Of a stretch of 64,000 nt of DNA, positions 35,388-47,000 are shown one piece after another; the first letter of the stretch is position 1; each line of letters begins with the position of its first letter. The DNA is taken from contig NC_134830.1 in the NCBI RefSeq assembly GCF_004210375.1, positions 49,729,094 through 49,793,093 of the forward strand, written 5' to 3'. Origin of the DNA: Tachypleus tridentatus (taxonomy: Eukaryota > Arthropoda > Merostomata > Xiphosura > Limulidae). The notes beneath the pieces were generated by a model, which did no database searches, was not told where the DNA came from, and saw only the letters and a list, made by a program, of their open reading frames with translations. A program made the position numbers and the translations under genes.

Positions 35388-35664
35388 GGCCAGGCATGGC
35401 CAAGTGTGTTAAGGCGTGCGACTCGTAATCTGAGGGTCGCGGGTTTGCATCCCCGTCGCGCCAAACATGCTCGCCATTTCAGCCGTGGGGGGTGTTATAA
35501 TGTCACGGTCAATCCCACTATTCGTTGGTAAAAGAGTAGCCCAAGAGTTGGAGGTGGGTAGTAATGACTAGCTGCCTTCCCTCTAGTTTTACACTACTAA
35601 ATTAGGGACGGCTAACACAGATAGCCCTCGAGTAGCTTTGCGCGAAATTCAAAATCAAACAAAC
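35388..35664 (+). mobile_element. SINE-A, full length, perfect target duplication
   Basis: 277 bp, close to what looks like the consensus. Perfect AATAAAGGGAAC duplication at 35376-35387 and 35665-35676. Best reference copy of family A in the window. Confidence 0.97.
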
Positions 35665-35702
35665 AATAAAGGGAACAAATACGTCATAATGAGAACTCCA
35701 AC

Positions 35703-35795
35703 CAGGGGTGTAGATCCTGGGGGGATGGGGGAGATACATCCCAAATTCATTTTAGGTGGGGGGTATGATGCATACAATCATCCCCCCCCCCTACA
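35703..35795. repeat. G-run/C-run inverted repeat
   Basis: GGGGGGATGGGGG at the left, then GGGGGGTATGAT pairing with ATCATCCCCCCCC across a short loop. Possibly a small foldback element; no duplication identified. Confidence 0.55.
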
Positions 35796-36388
35796 GTTTG
35801 TCTGTTGAAATGTTTTATTGCATTACAGGCCTACAAATTGTGTGTTTATTCTCGTGTTCTTACCAATCGAATTACATAATTAGGCCTAGATGTAGACTTT
35901 TTTCAGTAGCTGAAATGTACACCTTTTAATATAAGCGTACTTCTTAGCTTTTCAGTCTAAGCGATAGTTCGTAAGTATTGGTCAGTAAGCCTAAGTATAC
36001 ATGCAAGGCTTGCAAGTACTATCACAGAATCTACCTACGTCTTATACGTTGTGTAAGATTAAGTAAAATTTTCATCACAACAGATTGAACAGAGCATGAA
36101 ATTCGAAAATATTACTCCCAAGCGTAAACTCCTGTGATCTAGATCTGGCAGGCCATTTGCAGCTTGTAAATGCATCAATCTCAAGTGTATATTGTGCGGT
36201 TTTCCTACGTCATTTGTTTTTATGCATGTCTAGCCGGTTTTATTGTCGAACGCCTTATTCTCCTTAGCTGCCCGCTGACCATAGTGTACGTTCAGTTTAC
36301 AGTTAACGACAGGTTCGGGCCGCTCGGATCCAGACGCGCCCACCATCACCCCCCTTCGCTCCCTTTAGTCTGAGACTCGATTTTACTA

Positions 36389-38690
36389 CAGGGCTCATTA
36401 GACTTGTGTTTGTGGCCCTTATTAATCCATGAAATTTCAGATTATCACCGCCCTCTAATAAAGTGCTAGTGCTTTACGGTAAAAGAACAATATATTCTCT
36501 TATCATAGATAGTTAAAATATTGTATTTTCCTGAATAATTAGAACACAAAAGGAACGATTTCAACGGCCTGAAGCCTTTACTCGAATTGTATTGCTAGTT
36601 TTTGTTTAGGTATTTTTATTTAATAGACGTGTTTATAGACATTATATCACAACGTGTTTGCCTTTTGATGAGCTTTAACAGGAATATAATATATTTGTAA
36701 TTGTTTAAGTATTTTTCGAGGAACTTGCAATTACTTGTGTTTTAACTAGCACACATTATTGTCCCAGCGATGCCCAGGCGGTCAGTCGACTCGGTAGTCA
36801 CTGTGAGGTTCGCGCATTCGACTTAAATTAAATACATTGCACAGTTCAGTCCTACTTCCATTCTGTTCTATCTTCGTTCGTTGTACGTTAAAGAGTTTTT
36901 CAATATATTTAGCCTGTTGAGTCGTCTGAGAAACAGATTCCAATTATGACAAGCAAGCGTCTGAAACTTTCCGATATTAGACAGTTCTGCAAGCCAGTTA
37001 CTAGTACTACAAGTGACGATGTAGATAATCCAACAATCTCAAGCAAATGAGTAGAAATTTGCCATACAGGGGGAAATATCATGTTCATCAGAGGACGAGT
37101 CTGAAAATACTTGTGCAACTATTGCATATCATGAACTACCAGATAGTTGTGAAACAAGTTTGTGCAGTAATGAAAAATCTGACACTCCACAGATACAGTG
37201 TGGAAAGCCATATCATCCAGATGCACAACTAATACCACGACGGAAAGCAAAATCTCAAAATAACAACTTCTAGGGCTAGTGGGTTGATGAGTTCCCATGG
37301 CTGCACTTCGACAATCAGACTCAAAAAGTCATATGCTTTCATTGTACCAAGGTGGGAAATAGAGGCCTTTTTTACAGGGAAATTGGAGAGGCCAGTGGAG
37401 TATACCTTCATATTCACTGGATTTTGCAACTGGAAAAAGGCAAAACAGAAATTCAACGAACACCAATCCACCTCTCAGCACAGATTCACTATATCTCCAG
37501 AAGGTTCACTTGTTGTAACTCCAGTGACTATCCAGCTACATAATGGAAAAAAGAAGCAGCAGGAAGAATCCAAAAGAAGTTTAGCCAAAATATTCAGAAG
37601 TTTACGTTTCTTACTGCGTCAAGGTTTAGCATTACGTGGACATACTGATACTGAGGGGAACTTCCTGCAGTTCATGAAGCTCCTGGAAGAGGAATATCCT
37701 GAGTTGACGGCCTACTTGTCAAAGAAAACCACATTCACATCACCCCAGGCTCAGAATGAAATAATGTAGATGTTCTGCCATCAAATACTGAGGAACATAG
37801 CACACGAAGTGCAGCAAAGTAAAATCTTTGCATTAATGGTTGATGGCACTCAAAATATTACAGGTACTGAACAGGAAGCAATATGTGTACAATACGTAGA
37901 TGAGAACCTTGACGTCCATGAGACATTTCTTGGTTTTACAGTGTTTCCAATACAACTGGTGAAACAATATCCTCGACTATACTTGATGTGCTGACTAGAC
38001 ATTGTCAGGATTAAGAGCACAAACTTATGATGGAGCCGCTAACATGAGTGGTGCGTACAGTGGATGCCAGGCAAAAATAAAAGAGAAGCAATCGTCAGTT
38101 TTGTTTTTTCACTGCAGAGTACACAAGGCTAATTTAATAATGTAACATGCAGTTGAAGCTTGTAAATGTGTTCGAGATTTTATCCAGTGGGACATGAACT
38201 TGGTGTCTTGTTTCAGAGGTCAGGCAAATACAATCTTTGAAAATATTGTATCGTCAGACAGCCACAATGGTCCAGTTAGATACATCCGCTCACTGTGTCC
38301 AACACGCTGGTTGTGCTGCCTATCTGCAATTACATGTGCTAATGATCACTACAGTGACATTGTTGATTCTTTTCTGAATTAGCAAATGAAAAATCAGATG
38401 TAGCAGTGAAAGCACGAGGTCTGGTGGACAGATTTGACAAAGGTAAGATTTTAGGATTGTTGATGGCTCAGCATCCATTAGCTGCATTAAAGGAACTAAA
38501 CCGTACATTCCAAGCAAAATCAGCGACAGTATCTGGCATGATTGAAGCATCTGCAATGATAGTTGACCAATTGCGGGTATTGCGAACAGAGGAAAATTAC
38601 AACAAGATATTTGATGAAGCTGAGAAAAAGGTAACTGCCCTAGATCTGGTGCCTATTGAACTACCACGCATGGTTCTTATCTAGTGCCTT
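36389..38690 (+). mobile_element. Truncated hAT/ZMYM1-like element
   Basis: A plausible hAT left terminus begins with CAGGGCTCATTAG at 36389. The body encodes a decayed ZMYM1/DUF4371-type transposase. No matching right terminus or C-terminal hAT dimerisation segment was found before DUOX exon 2, so the element appears 3'-truncated near 38690. The left terminus is less certain than the coding remnant. Confidence 0.65.
36945..38683 (+). pseudogene. ZMYM1-like hAT transposase remnant (TTF finger, DUF4371)
   Basis: N-terminal MTSKRLKLSDIRQF (36945 onward) is followed by a TTF-type finger with WVDEFPWLHFDNQTQK and FHCTK (37277-37350). Next come GNFLQFMKLLEEEYPELTAY, FALMVDGTQNITGTEQEAIC and VQYVDENLDVHETFLGF (37284-37994), the last two resembling the DUF4371 catalytic segment. 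TYDGAANMSGAYSGCQAKIK, VHKANLI and CPTRW follow near 38020-38310, and a helical block lies at 38406-38683. Stops and frame changes separate these pieces (for example stops near 37767 and 37992). A dead hAT-derived gene is the best reading. Confidence 0.82.
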
Positions 38691-38916
38691 CAACTCTTTT
38701 TGTATCTGAACCTAATAAACACTATAAGAAGCAAGTCTGGATTATCAGAACAGGTAGACCATTTGTATAAATGATTTTCTGTATAAACTTAACGTTGTTT
38801 TTGCCCATATGTTTTAAGTATAACTTCAATAGACTCATGATTCCTATCAGCTAACGATTTCAAGCGTCTGGCTGTACCAGCTGATGTTTTTGTGTCACTC
38901 GTAGTTTTCTTACCTT

Positions 38917-39039
38917 GTGACCTGCCAGTGGGTCAACAATAAGTCTGAGGACTTGGTCTTTAAAATCCAGGTTTATATTTCTAAGTTCCGATACCCCACT
39001 GTGGAGCTACATGTTAATAATAAAAAAACAACAAAAAAC
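38917..39039 (+). mobile_element. SINE-C-like relic next to DUOX exon 2
   Basis: CCAGTGGGTCAACAATAAGT head-like part, TTCCGATACCCCACTG, AACAACAAAAAAC tail. Confidence 0.45.
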
Positions 39040-39133
39040 ATAGTGTTACAAGAAACTGACAGGTGATATATAAACATCTAAAAGTGTGACACTGGTGCAT
39101 TTAGGTTAACTTTTTTTCTTTTTTCTGTCTTAG

Positions 39134-39223
39134 ATTTCCACGATCGGCGACTGGCCCACACCGAGAAGCAGCGTTACGACGGGTGGTATAACAACCTAGC
39201 ACACCCAGCATGGGGGTCAATAG
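39134..39223 (+). CDS. DUOX: DUOX exon 2: start of peroxidase-like domain
   Basis: Encodes residues 24-53, including the segment QRYDGWYNNLAHPAWGS, a hallmark of the N-terminus of DUOX peroxidase-like domains. A long pyrimidine tract precedes the acceptor TTAG at 39130-39133, and the donor is G before GTAAGT at 39224. Both borders are phase 1. The 90-nt exon is isolated between a 12.8-kb and a 7.6-kb intron, so similarity-based annotation could easily miss it. Confidence 0.95.
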
Positions 39224-41496
39224 GTAAGTTACTCAACCATCTTGCATATGTTAGTCAAGCGTATTTCGTAGAAACGTGGCAGGGTAAATAATCAGAAACT
39301 ACGAACGTCTTGAACAATAAAGATATATTGTTTATTTTTATGCCATTGTTAACAGGTACTGCAACCTTCCTCACCGTTCGTTTATTTAAGTCTTCATGTG
39401 GGATAGTTGTAAATCTACGGACATGAGAGATAGTATAACGCGTCTCTTCTTAAGCAACAACTCGTTTATTATTTTTCAAACTAAATGACTCATAATACGA
39501 TACACGGCCACTACTACTTTTGAACTGTTAACCAAAGGAAAGGCAATAAATTAGCAACATCCGCCACCTACAGTGCTACTCTTTGCTGCAGTAACTATCA
39601 TGGCAATAGTTAAGTGTTGAGCATGTTCAGTGACATCTCGCGGGATCGTAAACCTTAAACCTTCGCATACACAGCCCGACACGCTAACTGATAAACCAAA
39701 CTTGGGTTTTACATAGTTGAGATGAACAGTTTTATTTCAAAATTCATAGAAAATTATTTTGTCAAGACACTTTTATACCTTTTTTAGATCAAACTATTAA
39801 AACCACTTTGTTCTAGCTTGTAACGAATTCCAAATGAAGACATTAAATTATTCAAACCCCCATCTCTAAACTTATTTTTTATTTGTTGAAACAAAGCAAA
39901 CACAACATACAAAGTTAGACATCTATCTAGTCTTTTAATAACATCAAGATGATTAGGCCCTAGTAGTGACGTAATGATAATGGCGTCTGTAATTCTCCGT
40001 GATGGTGACTTGTCTACTTGATTGGTTGTAATTGTGGTGTATGTTTCAATCTTTTTTCGTGTTTTAAAAACATAAGTAATTGGCTCATAATACACTATAT
40101 TACAGTCCGCTACACAAATATCTTACGGGGTCAATAATTATGGCTTCCTAACTGGAACTTCCAATAACTCTCACTGTTAAGTTTTAAAGTTATCCCTCTG
40201 AATAGAACAACTTACACATAGAAGGTTCATGACCACAACCCGTCATTAATAAACGGCCACAGTTGATAACATTGGCTTCTTATCAAAATAATCTCCCTTG
40301 TTGGTAATACTTTGTCAGAACAGGCCCCCTTTTTATATCAACCAAGTAACCAAGAGGGCATTGTTGTTACCTGACTCGTATGTGAACCTTCACCTCCACA
40401 TCAGCCACTTGATGACGCCTGTAGGTGGAGTAGTTGTCCACTCTTCTCGAGGACCCCGGGGTTACTTTAAGACTCGTGATTGCCCTTTTATCCTATACCT
40501 GATGGGTATCTTCTGCTGCTGGTAATGTGTTAGTTCCTGCTTCAGAAATGGGTTGCATTGTTTCACAGTTGGGTTTCTTACTGCTCCAACAATTGCTACT
40601 GGCATATTTTACTAGTGTCTGTTGTCTTACTTGGTAGTAAAATAGCTTATTGACGTCCACCTGTGCATAACGGTGACCACAGGCGTGGCTCAGTTTTTCT
40701 GACTGATAATAAATTTTCTGGGCCTCCTGTGTTCTCCAAGAGATTCTTGTTCTCTGTGTAGCAACAAGGATATGACTGTCAAGGAACGTTGCAGCAGCTA
40801 AAGGTAGAAAATCCAGAAAAACTTCCTCTGGATCTAACCTCTATTCGTGCACCCACCTTTTTAACTCATCCTCTTCCAGGTCGTACGCCCATTGCCTTCG
40901 GAAGATAATCATTTCTATGTATGTATAGACTTCGGGTATTCACTGGAGTGTTGACAAGTCCTGTACTTCACCTACTCCGAACAAAAAATGACTTATACAA
41001 TAATATTCTGGTCGTGGCACTAAGGTATGGCTGTGTTTATCTATTAGTCAGGAATAAAGAATTTGACATTGTAGAAAATTCACAACTGATCACCAATAAC
41101 AAACATGTTTACTAACAGTACGAAACAGCATGGGGGGAGGACTGACAGAAAGGAATTATAACCGTTAATGTATCCTTCCGTTAGACCATTATGTCCCCAC
41201 CGCCCTTAAGGTGAAAGGAAAATTAAAAACTTTAGTGTTGGATTTTAGTGTTTTTAAATTTATGTTAGCTCTCGCCTGTTTAAAATCCAGTTGGTGAATA
41301 AAGCCCGGGTCACACTCATAATCAGGAAATTGTAAGCATGTTTATTTATGTGATTCCTAGCGACCAAACTAAACCGAAAGAAAATGTGGAAGTCTCAGTT
41401 TCATATTAAATAACAGTTAAAAAAAAGGCGTGGAACCGTCCTTTGCCACAGTAGTGTCAGTTAAAAAAACAACAAAAATCGATTTGGAATCATTAG

Positions 41497-41614
41497 CCCC
41501 TTCGCTAGTACAGCGGTATATCTTCGAATTTACAACGCAAAATCAGGGGTTCGATTCCACTCGGTGGGCTCAGGAGATAGTCTGATGTGGCTTTGCTATA
41601 CGAAAACACACACA
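41497..41614 (+). mobile_element. SINE-B (short, Val-like head), perfect target duplication
   Basis: 118 bp. Head CTAGTACAGCGGTATA, TTTACAA loop-like sequence, B box GGGTTCGATTCC, then GTGGCTTTGCTATA and a CACACACA tail. Perfect TGGAATCATTAG duplication at 41485-41496 and 41615-41626. The TTTACAA sequence resembles a tRNA-Val(UAC) loop. Confidence 0.93.
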
Positions 41615-41916
41615 TGGAATCATTAGATAGTTTTAGAGTATAACGTTTTGAAGATTATTGTTGTATAGATGTCCATAAACCTGTTTCATTGTACATGGAG
41701 ATCTCTGACGAAAATTAGGAACTGTTGAATAATTAATTTAAATTGTTATTTTGGCGTCGGAAATTTTTTGTGTTCGTCATTCCAAGTTTCCCTAGGTTGT
41801 CCTTCACTTTTTAAGTAAGTGAAGCCTTTCGTTAAGGAAATATTCATGATTTTTTATTTTATTTGTTTGAGGGTGTTTTTAAGACTTTTTTTTTTTTCAC
41901 CTAAAGGTGCGTGGTT

Positions 41917-41998
41917 CGTGCGCCTAGTGGGTCAGCGGTAATGTACACATCTAAAATTTGGGGATCGATTCCCCGTTTTGTAACTAAGAAAGAAAATA
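41917..41998 (+). mobile_element. tRNA-like SINE relic
   Basis: CCTAGTGGGTCAGCGGTAAT (A-box-like) and GGGGATCGATTCCCC (B-box-like). Confidence 0.5.
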
Positions 41999-42096
41999 GT
42001 CATTTCACAGATAAAAGCTCAATATCAGTATAGACCTAACGTTATGGTGGACAATGTTCGATTCCCTGTTCTGGAGGAGATAATGCCTTTATTTCT

Positions 42097-42166
42097 CACG
42101 TCATGATTGAAGGCACGTACTAGGGTTAGATAATAGCACGTCATGATTGAAGGCACGTACTAGGGT
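42097..42166. repeat. 40-bp direct duplication
   Basis: CACGTCATGATTGAAGGCAC at 42097 and again at 42137. Confidence 0.95.
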
Positions 42167-43365
42167 TGTAGGTAATGACTCTTATTTTTACTTGCTCGTG
42201 TGTTCAAAGTATAGATATGCTTTGTTAAAAGTTCCAGATGTAAGAACGGAACGGCATTTTAAGGTCAACAACTTCTATCTAGATTCATACAAGGACAGGA
42301 GTTGTTGTTATATTAAAAAACAAAAACTGGACTTGACGGGTGTGTGTGTATGTCTAGTAATTGTTCTTTCTGTAATTCAGCTTCGGTGTCTAATTATTGT
42401 GTGTGTTAGACTGTCCAAGTGTAACACCGAAGTATATTATAATGAAAATGTCTTTATAATCATATGTCTGTTCTAATAGTGTCCCCCTTTCGTTTCTTGT
42501 AATGTCCTTTCTATTACAAAGAGAATAGTACGGACAATGTTAACCTTCATTTTTTTTTTTTTTCCCCTACTTATTCAGCATTTATTTTTTGTTATTGTAT
42601 TTGAAACTTGGTGTTATCGTGCTGGGCTGTGTATCGAAAGGTCCAAGCTTTTACCTGTGATGTAGCTGAACATGCTTCAATCAATGCAGATACTCGGTTC
42701 AAAAAGCCTGACAAAGTCAGTTTGTGCAACTAACTGGCTGGCTTCACTTTTATCAACTAAACAGCTATACATGAACTCTGGTTCTGACCTAACGCGAGAT
42801 GCTTTTGGGTTGAATTTTAATTTCTTTTGCAGGTTTTGAGGACATTTGTGATACAGATTGTTGGTACACAATTTTTTTTTTCTCTTCACTTCTATGGTTT
42901 TGTTTTGACGCCTTTTAAGTATGGGGTCACAGGTTTTCTCTGTAGTAGAACTTGGAATTTGGAGCTGCTGGGTCTGGTTCGAATCCGGACAATACAACGA
43001 AATATTATTTTAAACTGTGGGTACGTTATTATAACAGTAATGGTCATTCTTTTAGCCTATATGATGATGTATTGCTGATTAATTACATTTACTTCCGGTC
43101 AGTAATTCAGCAACAAGAACAGTTAATCGTAACTTTCCTTCCCACAGGAGTGGATTATTCTATCATTAAGAGACTGGGATGGTTTATTTTGGTCATTCAG
43201 AACGGTCGTATTTAAAACTCCTTATATTTTAGGTGCTCATTAACGTCACCTGGATTTCTTGACTAGAAACATTTAGGTTTGTTTTACCCGGTCATAACTA
43301 GACAAATATCAATATGTTAATCAATGACGGGTCAGAAGGACGAATATCGGTTATCTTCCTAGTTA

Positions 43366-43611
43366 GGCCCGGCATGGCCAAGCGCGTTAAGGCGTGCGAC
43401 TCGTAATCTGAGGGTCACGGGTTTGCATCCCCGTCGCGCCAAACATGCTCGCCCTTTCAGCCGTTGGGGGCGTTATAATGTGACCGTCAATCCCACTATT
43501 CATTGGTAAAAGAGTAGCTGTCTTCCCTCTAGTCTTACACTACTAAATTAGGGACGGCTAGCACAGATAGCCCTCGAGTAGCTTTGTGCGAAATTCAAAA
43601 AACAAACAAAC
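43366..43611 (+). mobile_element. SINE-A with internal deletion, perfect target duplication
   Basis: Duplication ATCTTCCTAGTT at 43353-43364 and 43612-43623. About 33 bp of the body are missing between two TAGC repeats; a single TAGC remains near 43514. Confidence 0.96.
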
Positions 43612-44649
43612 ATCTTCCTAGTTGTATAAACACTCCGGTAGGGAACGCTTCTCCGTAATGAGCAGATTAAATGTTTCCTTACAGGATCACAAAGGGCGAC
43701 TTTACCGCACGTTCACAGGTGTTTACTCCCTTCCCCCCTCTTTATTTTCTTTATCTGCTATAATATCAAACTATATGGCTTTTGTTTCGATATTTCATGA
43801 ACTGAAAACTAACGTCAATCTTCTAGCGGAAAGTTTTAAAAACAATAGATTAAGCTGAAATATGTGTCAGATGTTTCAGCCTGTTTGTTACTTTCTAAGA
43901 AAACGAACTATCTTTAGGCATCACAACAGATGGTGTTGACCTCTGTTTCGTTCTTACGTATTTGATAACGTAATAGATGCGACATTTCTGGAGAGACCCT
44001 TGTGGAATTCGATTTATTTTAAACCTAGTCATTGCATGGCTTTTCCTTGTCTTGGTCGTGTTGCATCGTACATTGTGGCAGAATATTTCTAATGAATTTT
44101 GCATACGAGTTCATAAACTTGCTAGTTAGCCTAACTCGGTTTGTGGATGATAAAAATGTGATTTAGATCAGTAACATTTTTGCAACATACTAATCCTACC
44201 GTAACAGACTGTTTCCAAACACTATGATAATTCGAAGGACTTAAAACCCTTGTGTAATGCGCATGCCGTTAAGTTACGGGTCAAACAACTCTACTTTAAG
44301 ACTAGTTTTTTATGAGAACTATCTCGTGACGTCGTTTAGTTTCCTGGAAGTCGGGGAGTTATTGTTAGTTTTTTTTGTTTTGAGGACTTGGACTAGCATC
44401 CATTGCACTGGAAGACTGTAACTGTAACGTAACGATTATAAAATCGCGGGGAAAGAAGGCTTGCATGTTTGTTGCACTATCCGCCACTCGGTGCCACTGC
44501 CGAAACAAATAAATTTGGTTTGAAATAAAATCGTTTATTTTAATTTTTTCATTGGTAAACTTTACTCAGTAGTTAAATTAGGGACAGCTACAGGTAGTCT
44601 TAGTAACTTTATCAATAAACAAATGTTTACAGAATATCCGAAAGCCCTT

Positions 44650-44818
44650 TCAAACATGTTCGCCCTTTCAGTTGTGGGGGCGTTATAAGTGACGGTCAAT
44701 CCCGCTATTCGTTGATAGATAGGTGGTGGTGATAACTAGTTGCCTTACACTCCTAAATTAGGGACGGCTAACGCGTATAGCCCTCGTGTAGCTTTGCGCG
44801 AAATTCAAACAAAAGCTA
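44650..44818 (+). mobile_element. SINE-A lacking its head
   Basis: Starts in the body (CAAACATGTTCGCCC) and keeps the tail GTGTAGCTTTGCGCGAAATT. Internal deletions shorten it. A further tail scrap lies at 44573-44605. Confidence 0.88.
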
Positions 44819-45186
44819 GAAAAAAAAAATCCTCAACTCGTGTTCTTCAGCATGAAGAACCTTGTTTTAGAGACCCAGACAAAGGATTTTTCTTTTTCGA
44901 TCGTGGGGTTTGTCTAAATGTAAAAACGGTTTTTGTCATTTATTGAAATTCCTGTGCAGTACACTGAGTTACTTAATAAATTATTAACATAAAACTCGTT
45001 ACTTTATAAGATCTTAAATTTTTGTCCCTTCACGTGTTCGTGTCACTGTTTTATGTCATTACTTAATTTGGTTAAAGTTTGCCTTATGTCATTTACTACA
45101 CGTTATTCAGTGTAATTGCCAGGTATTTCATGCGTGTCTTGTAGTGTCAATACCCTCTCTCACAGGTTAACTCGCTCGTCATAAAT

Positions 45187-45241
45187 GTGTGTGTGTTTTC
45201 TGATAGCAAAGCCACATCGAGCTATCTGCCGAGCTCACCAA
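45187..45241 (-). mobile_element. SINE-B 3' end
   Basis: GTGTGTGT tail plus GCAAAGCCACATCGAGCTAT, head missing. Confidence 0.82.
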
Positions 45242-46838
45242 CTTGATGAATATACCAAACGTTGTATACTTGTTACTGTGTCAAACTTGTTTTCCTTTCC
45301 CATTCAAGTCGTCCTAAGAAACTGTAAATAATTCATGTCTTTAGAAGTGTACGTTTTGAAAGATTGCTGCAGTCCTAGAAAAGTTATTGTCTATTTCGAA
45401 TTTATATTCTTCATATCTCGTGTTTCATTTCATACCCAATTATTATTGGGTAACAATTTTTTTTTTTTTTACAAGTCAAGCTATATCAGTAGGCCTAAAA
45501 AGGCAGTTTCTTGTGTGTTTATAATGAGTAACCTTTCTCATGAGTACACTGAAATGAGTGTCAACTGTCTGTCGGAGGAAAATCGGTAAAAAGGACATCG
45601 TTTCGAACTTCCTTCGTCTTCTACCTAAACAGTCTAATATGATCGACAAACTATTGTTGTATTTGGATTCACTTAGTCGGACATATTTGTAAACAACGGA
45701 GAGGGAAGCATTCGTTAAAAAATAAAAAATAAAAAAGCTCTGATTATGAATACAATACAATCTACGCCCACATAACTACTTCGCAGCGTGCGGAAAAAAT
45801 TGGTATGGAGGGCCATGCGAAGGTTACATACACTTTTAGTATTTTATTTTGCATTTTTGGTCTCAATCGGCAGGGTTTACCACGATTTCGTTCCCTGTTG
45901 ACGGCTATTTACGAGATTTTGTATGAAATCTGTTGGGTCCATGTGGATGTACATGCAATTTTTATGGGCGTTCTTATGAGTTACATGTCTTAAATTAACC
46001 TTTCTTTATCCATGAATTTACGTAACTTCTGTCCAGGGGACGGGTATTGCAACTAGTTATCAGTACATTTCGCTGTTTATCAAAGTAGTTTTAAATACGA
46101 TTTTTTAAAGTATATAAATAAATCCAATCATTTTCGTCTTTTAGATTAGAGAAACGTACTCGTAGATGTGTGCGCACAAAGATATCCTTTTAAGTTCAGT
46201 CGGTTTCACTAAGTTACTGACATTTATGTTTGTACGGTTACATTATTAACATAATTAGAAGAAGAAAAAACTTGATTTTATGAGTCACTATTCTTAAGTT
46301 TCACTCGGTGTTTTCTATCTTTAGGATCACGTGCTTGATCCGAGTTATTTAGGGTAATAATGGAGTAATCTTAAATCAAATTTTCATTTGGTATTATGAT
46401 CTCCCAACTTCTCTATCGTTTGTGATATGCGCTTGTGGTTCATCTGGTAAAAGTTTCAGTTTGAGACAAACTTAATTTTACTTATTTTTCCACATTCAGC
46501 TTCACGGTAATTAAGTTTATGTAACTTAACTTTGCGATGGGAAAATTAATTTCTTTTTTCTAGGTTGTGCATCCATTTCATCCACTCTTCGATCAACATT
46601 TTGTGAACATCAGGGTATTAACACAGTTTCAATCTCTTTTTGACTGCTGAAGAATGACCAAAAATAACCATTTTATTTGAAGATATTAAAAAAACAACAA
46701 CTCTAACTTCGAGTAACATTCTTGTTAGATGGAAATTCTGACATTCGAAGATTCAAACTTTTATTGTTTTTCTCCCATGTTATGATCTGTCTGTTTATAA
46801 TAGATCAAGTAAAAAAAAAGCCTTGTTTTGTTTTTTAG

Positions 46839-47000
46839 AGAGCCAATTGGTCAGAAAAGCACCACCATCATACGCTGACGGAGTCTACATGCTGGCTGGA
46901 CAGGACAGGCCCAGTCCCAGGGCGGTCAGTCAGGCTTTGCTAAGGGGTGAGGATGGAAACCCTTCCTACCGTAATCTCACAGCATTGTTTACATTTTTCG
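46839..47000 (+). CDS. DUOX: DUOX exon 3: peroxidase-like domain, PPSYADGVY segment
   Basis: Encodes residues 54-107. It contains LVRKAPPSYADGVY and RPSPRAVS, both typical of arthropod DUOX, and an N-glycosylation sequon (NLT) in RNLTALFTFFG at the position where DUOX proteins usually carry one. The acceptor is the first AG of a TTTTTTAGAG sequence. Using the second AG would shift the frame, so 46839 is the supported start. The donor is TTCG before GTAAGT (phase 1). Open reading continues artificially into the intron to 47263, but those residues have no DUOX character. Confidence 0.96.

Larger units (their letters stand above)
26289..39133 (+). other. DUOX intron 1 (12.8 kb), transposon-rich
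   Basis: Bounded by GTGAGT and TTAG. From left to right it holds a LINE reverse-transcriptase remnant (27460-27960), Penelope-like pieces in both orientations (28060-29045), SINE-A copies (30170-30408, 32198-32471, 35388-35664), a mariner pseudo-element (33079-34236), SINE-C copies, a G/C-rich inverted repeat (35703-35795) and a truncated hAT-like element (36389-38690). Nothing recognisable was seen in 26289-27459, 29131-30169, 30409-31189, 31310-32186, 32483-33076 or 34239-34760 beyond A+T-rich sequence and homopolymer runs (G-runs near 29712 and 32093). Confidence 0.85.
39224..46838 (+). other. DUOX intron 2 (7.6 kb)
   Basis: Holds a full-length SINE-B with perfect target duplication (41497-41614), SINE-A copies (43366-43611, 44650-44818), a SINE-B tail (45187-45241), and a 40-bp direct duplication (42097-42166). 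The stretch 40280-40900 is richer in G+C than its surroundings but shows no recognisable protein. A 103-codon minus-strand frame at 39784-40095 has no recognised motif. The remainder is featureless A+T-rich intron. Confidence 0.85.

Noticed and set aside
35388..35470. tRNA-like sequences with A and B boxes (many places)
   Set aside because: They are the heads of SINE copies: each continues into the same conserved body and CAAACAAAC tail, and they lack a proper acceptor stem.
39784..40095. 103-codon minus-strand frame in DUOX intron 2
   Set aside because: The residues look protein-like, but I recognise no family and see no supporting neighbour; left unassigned.
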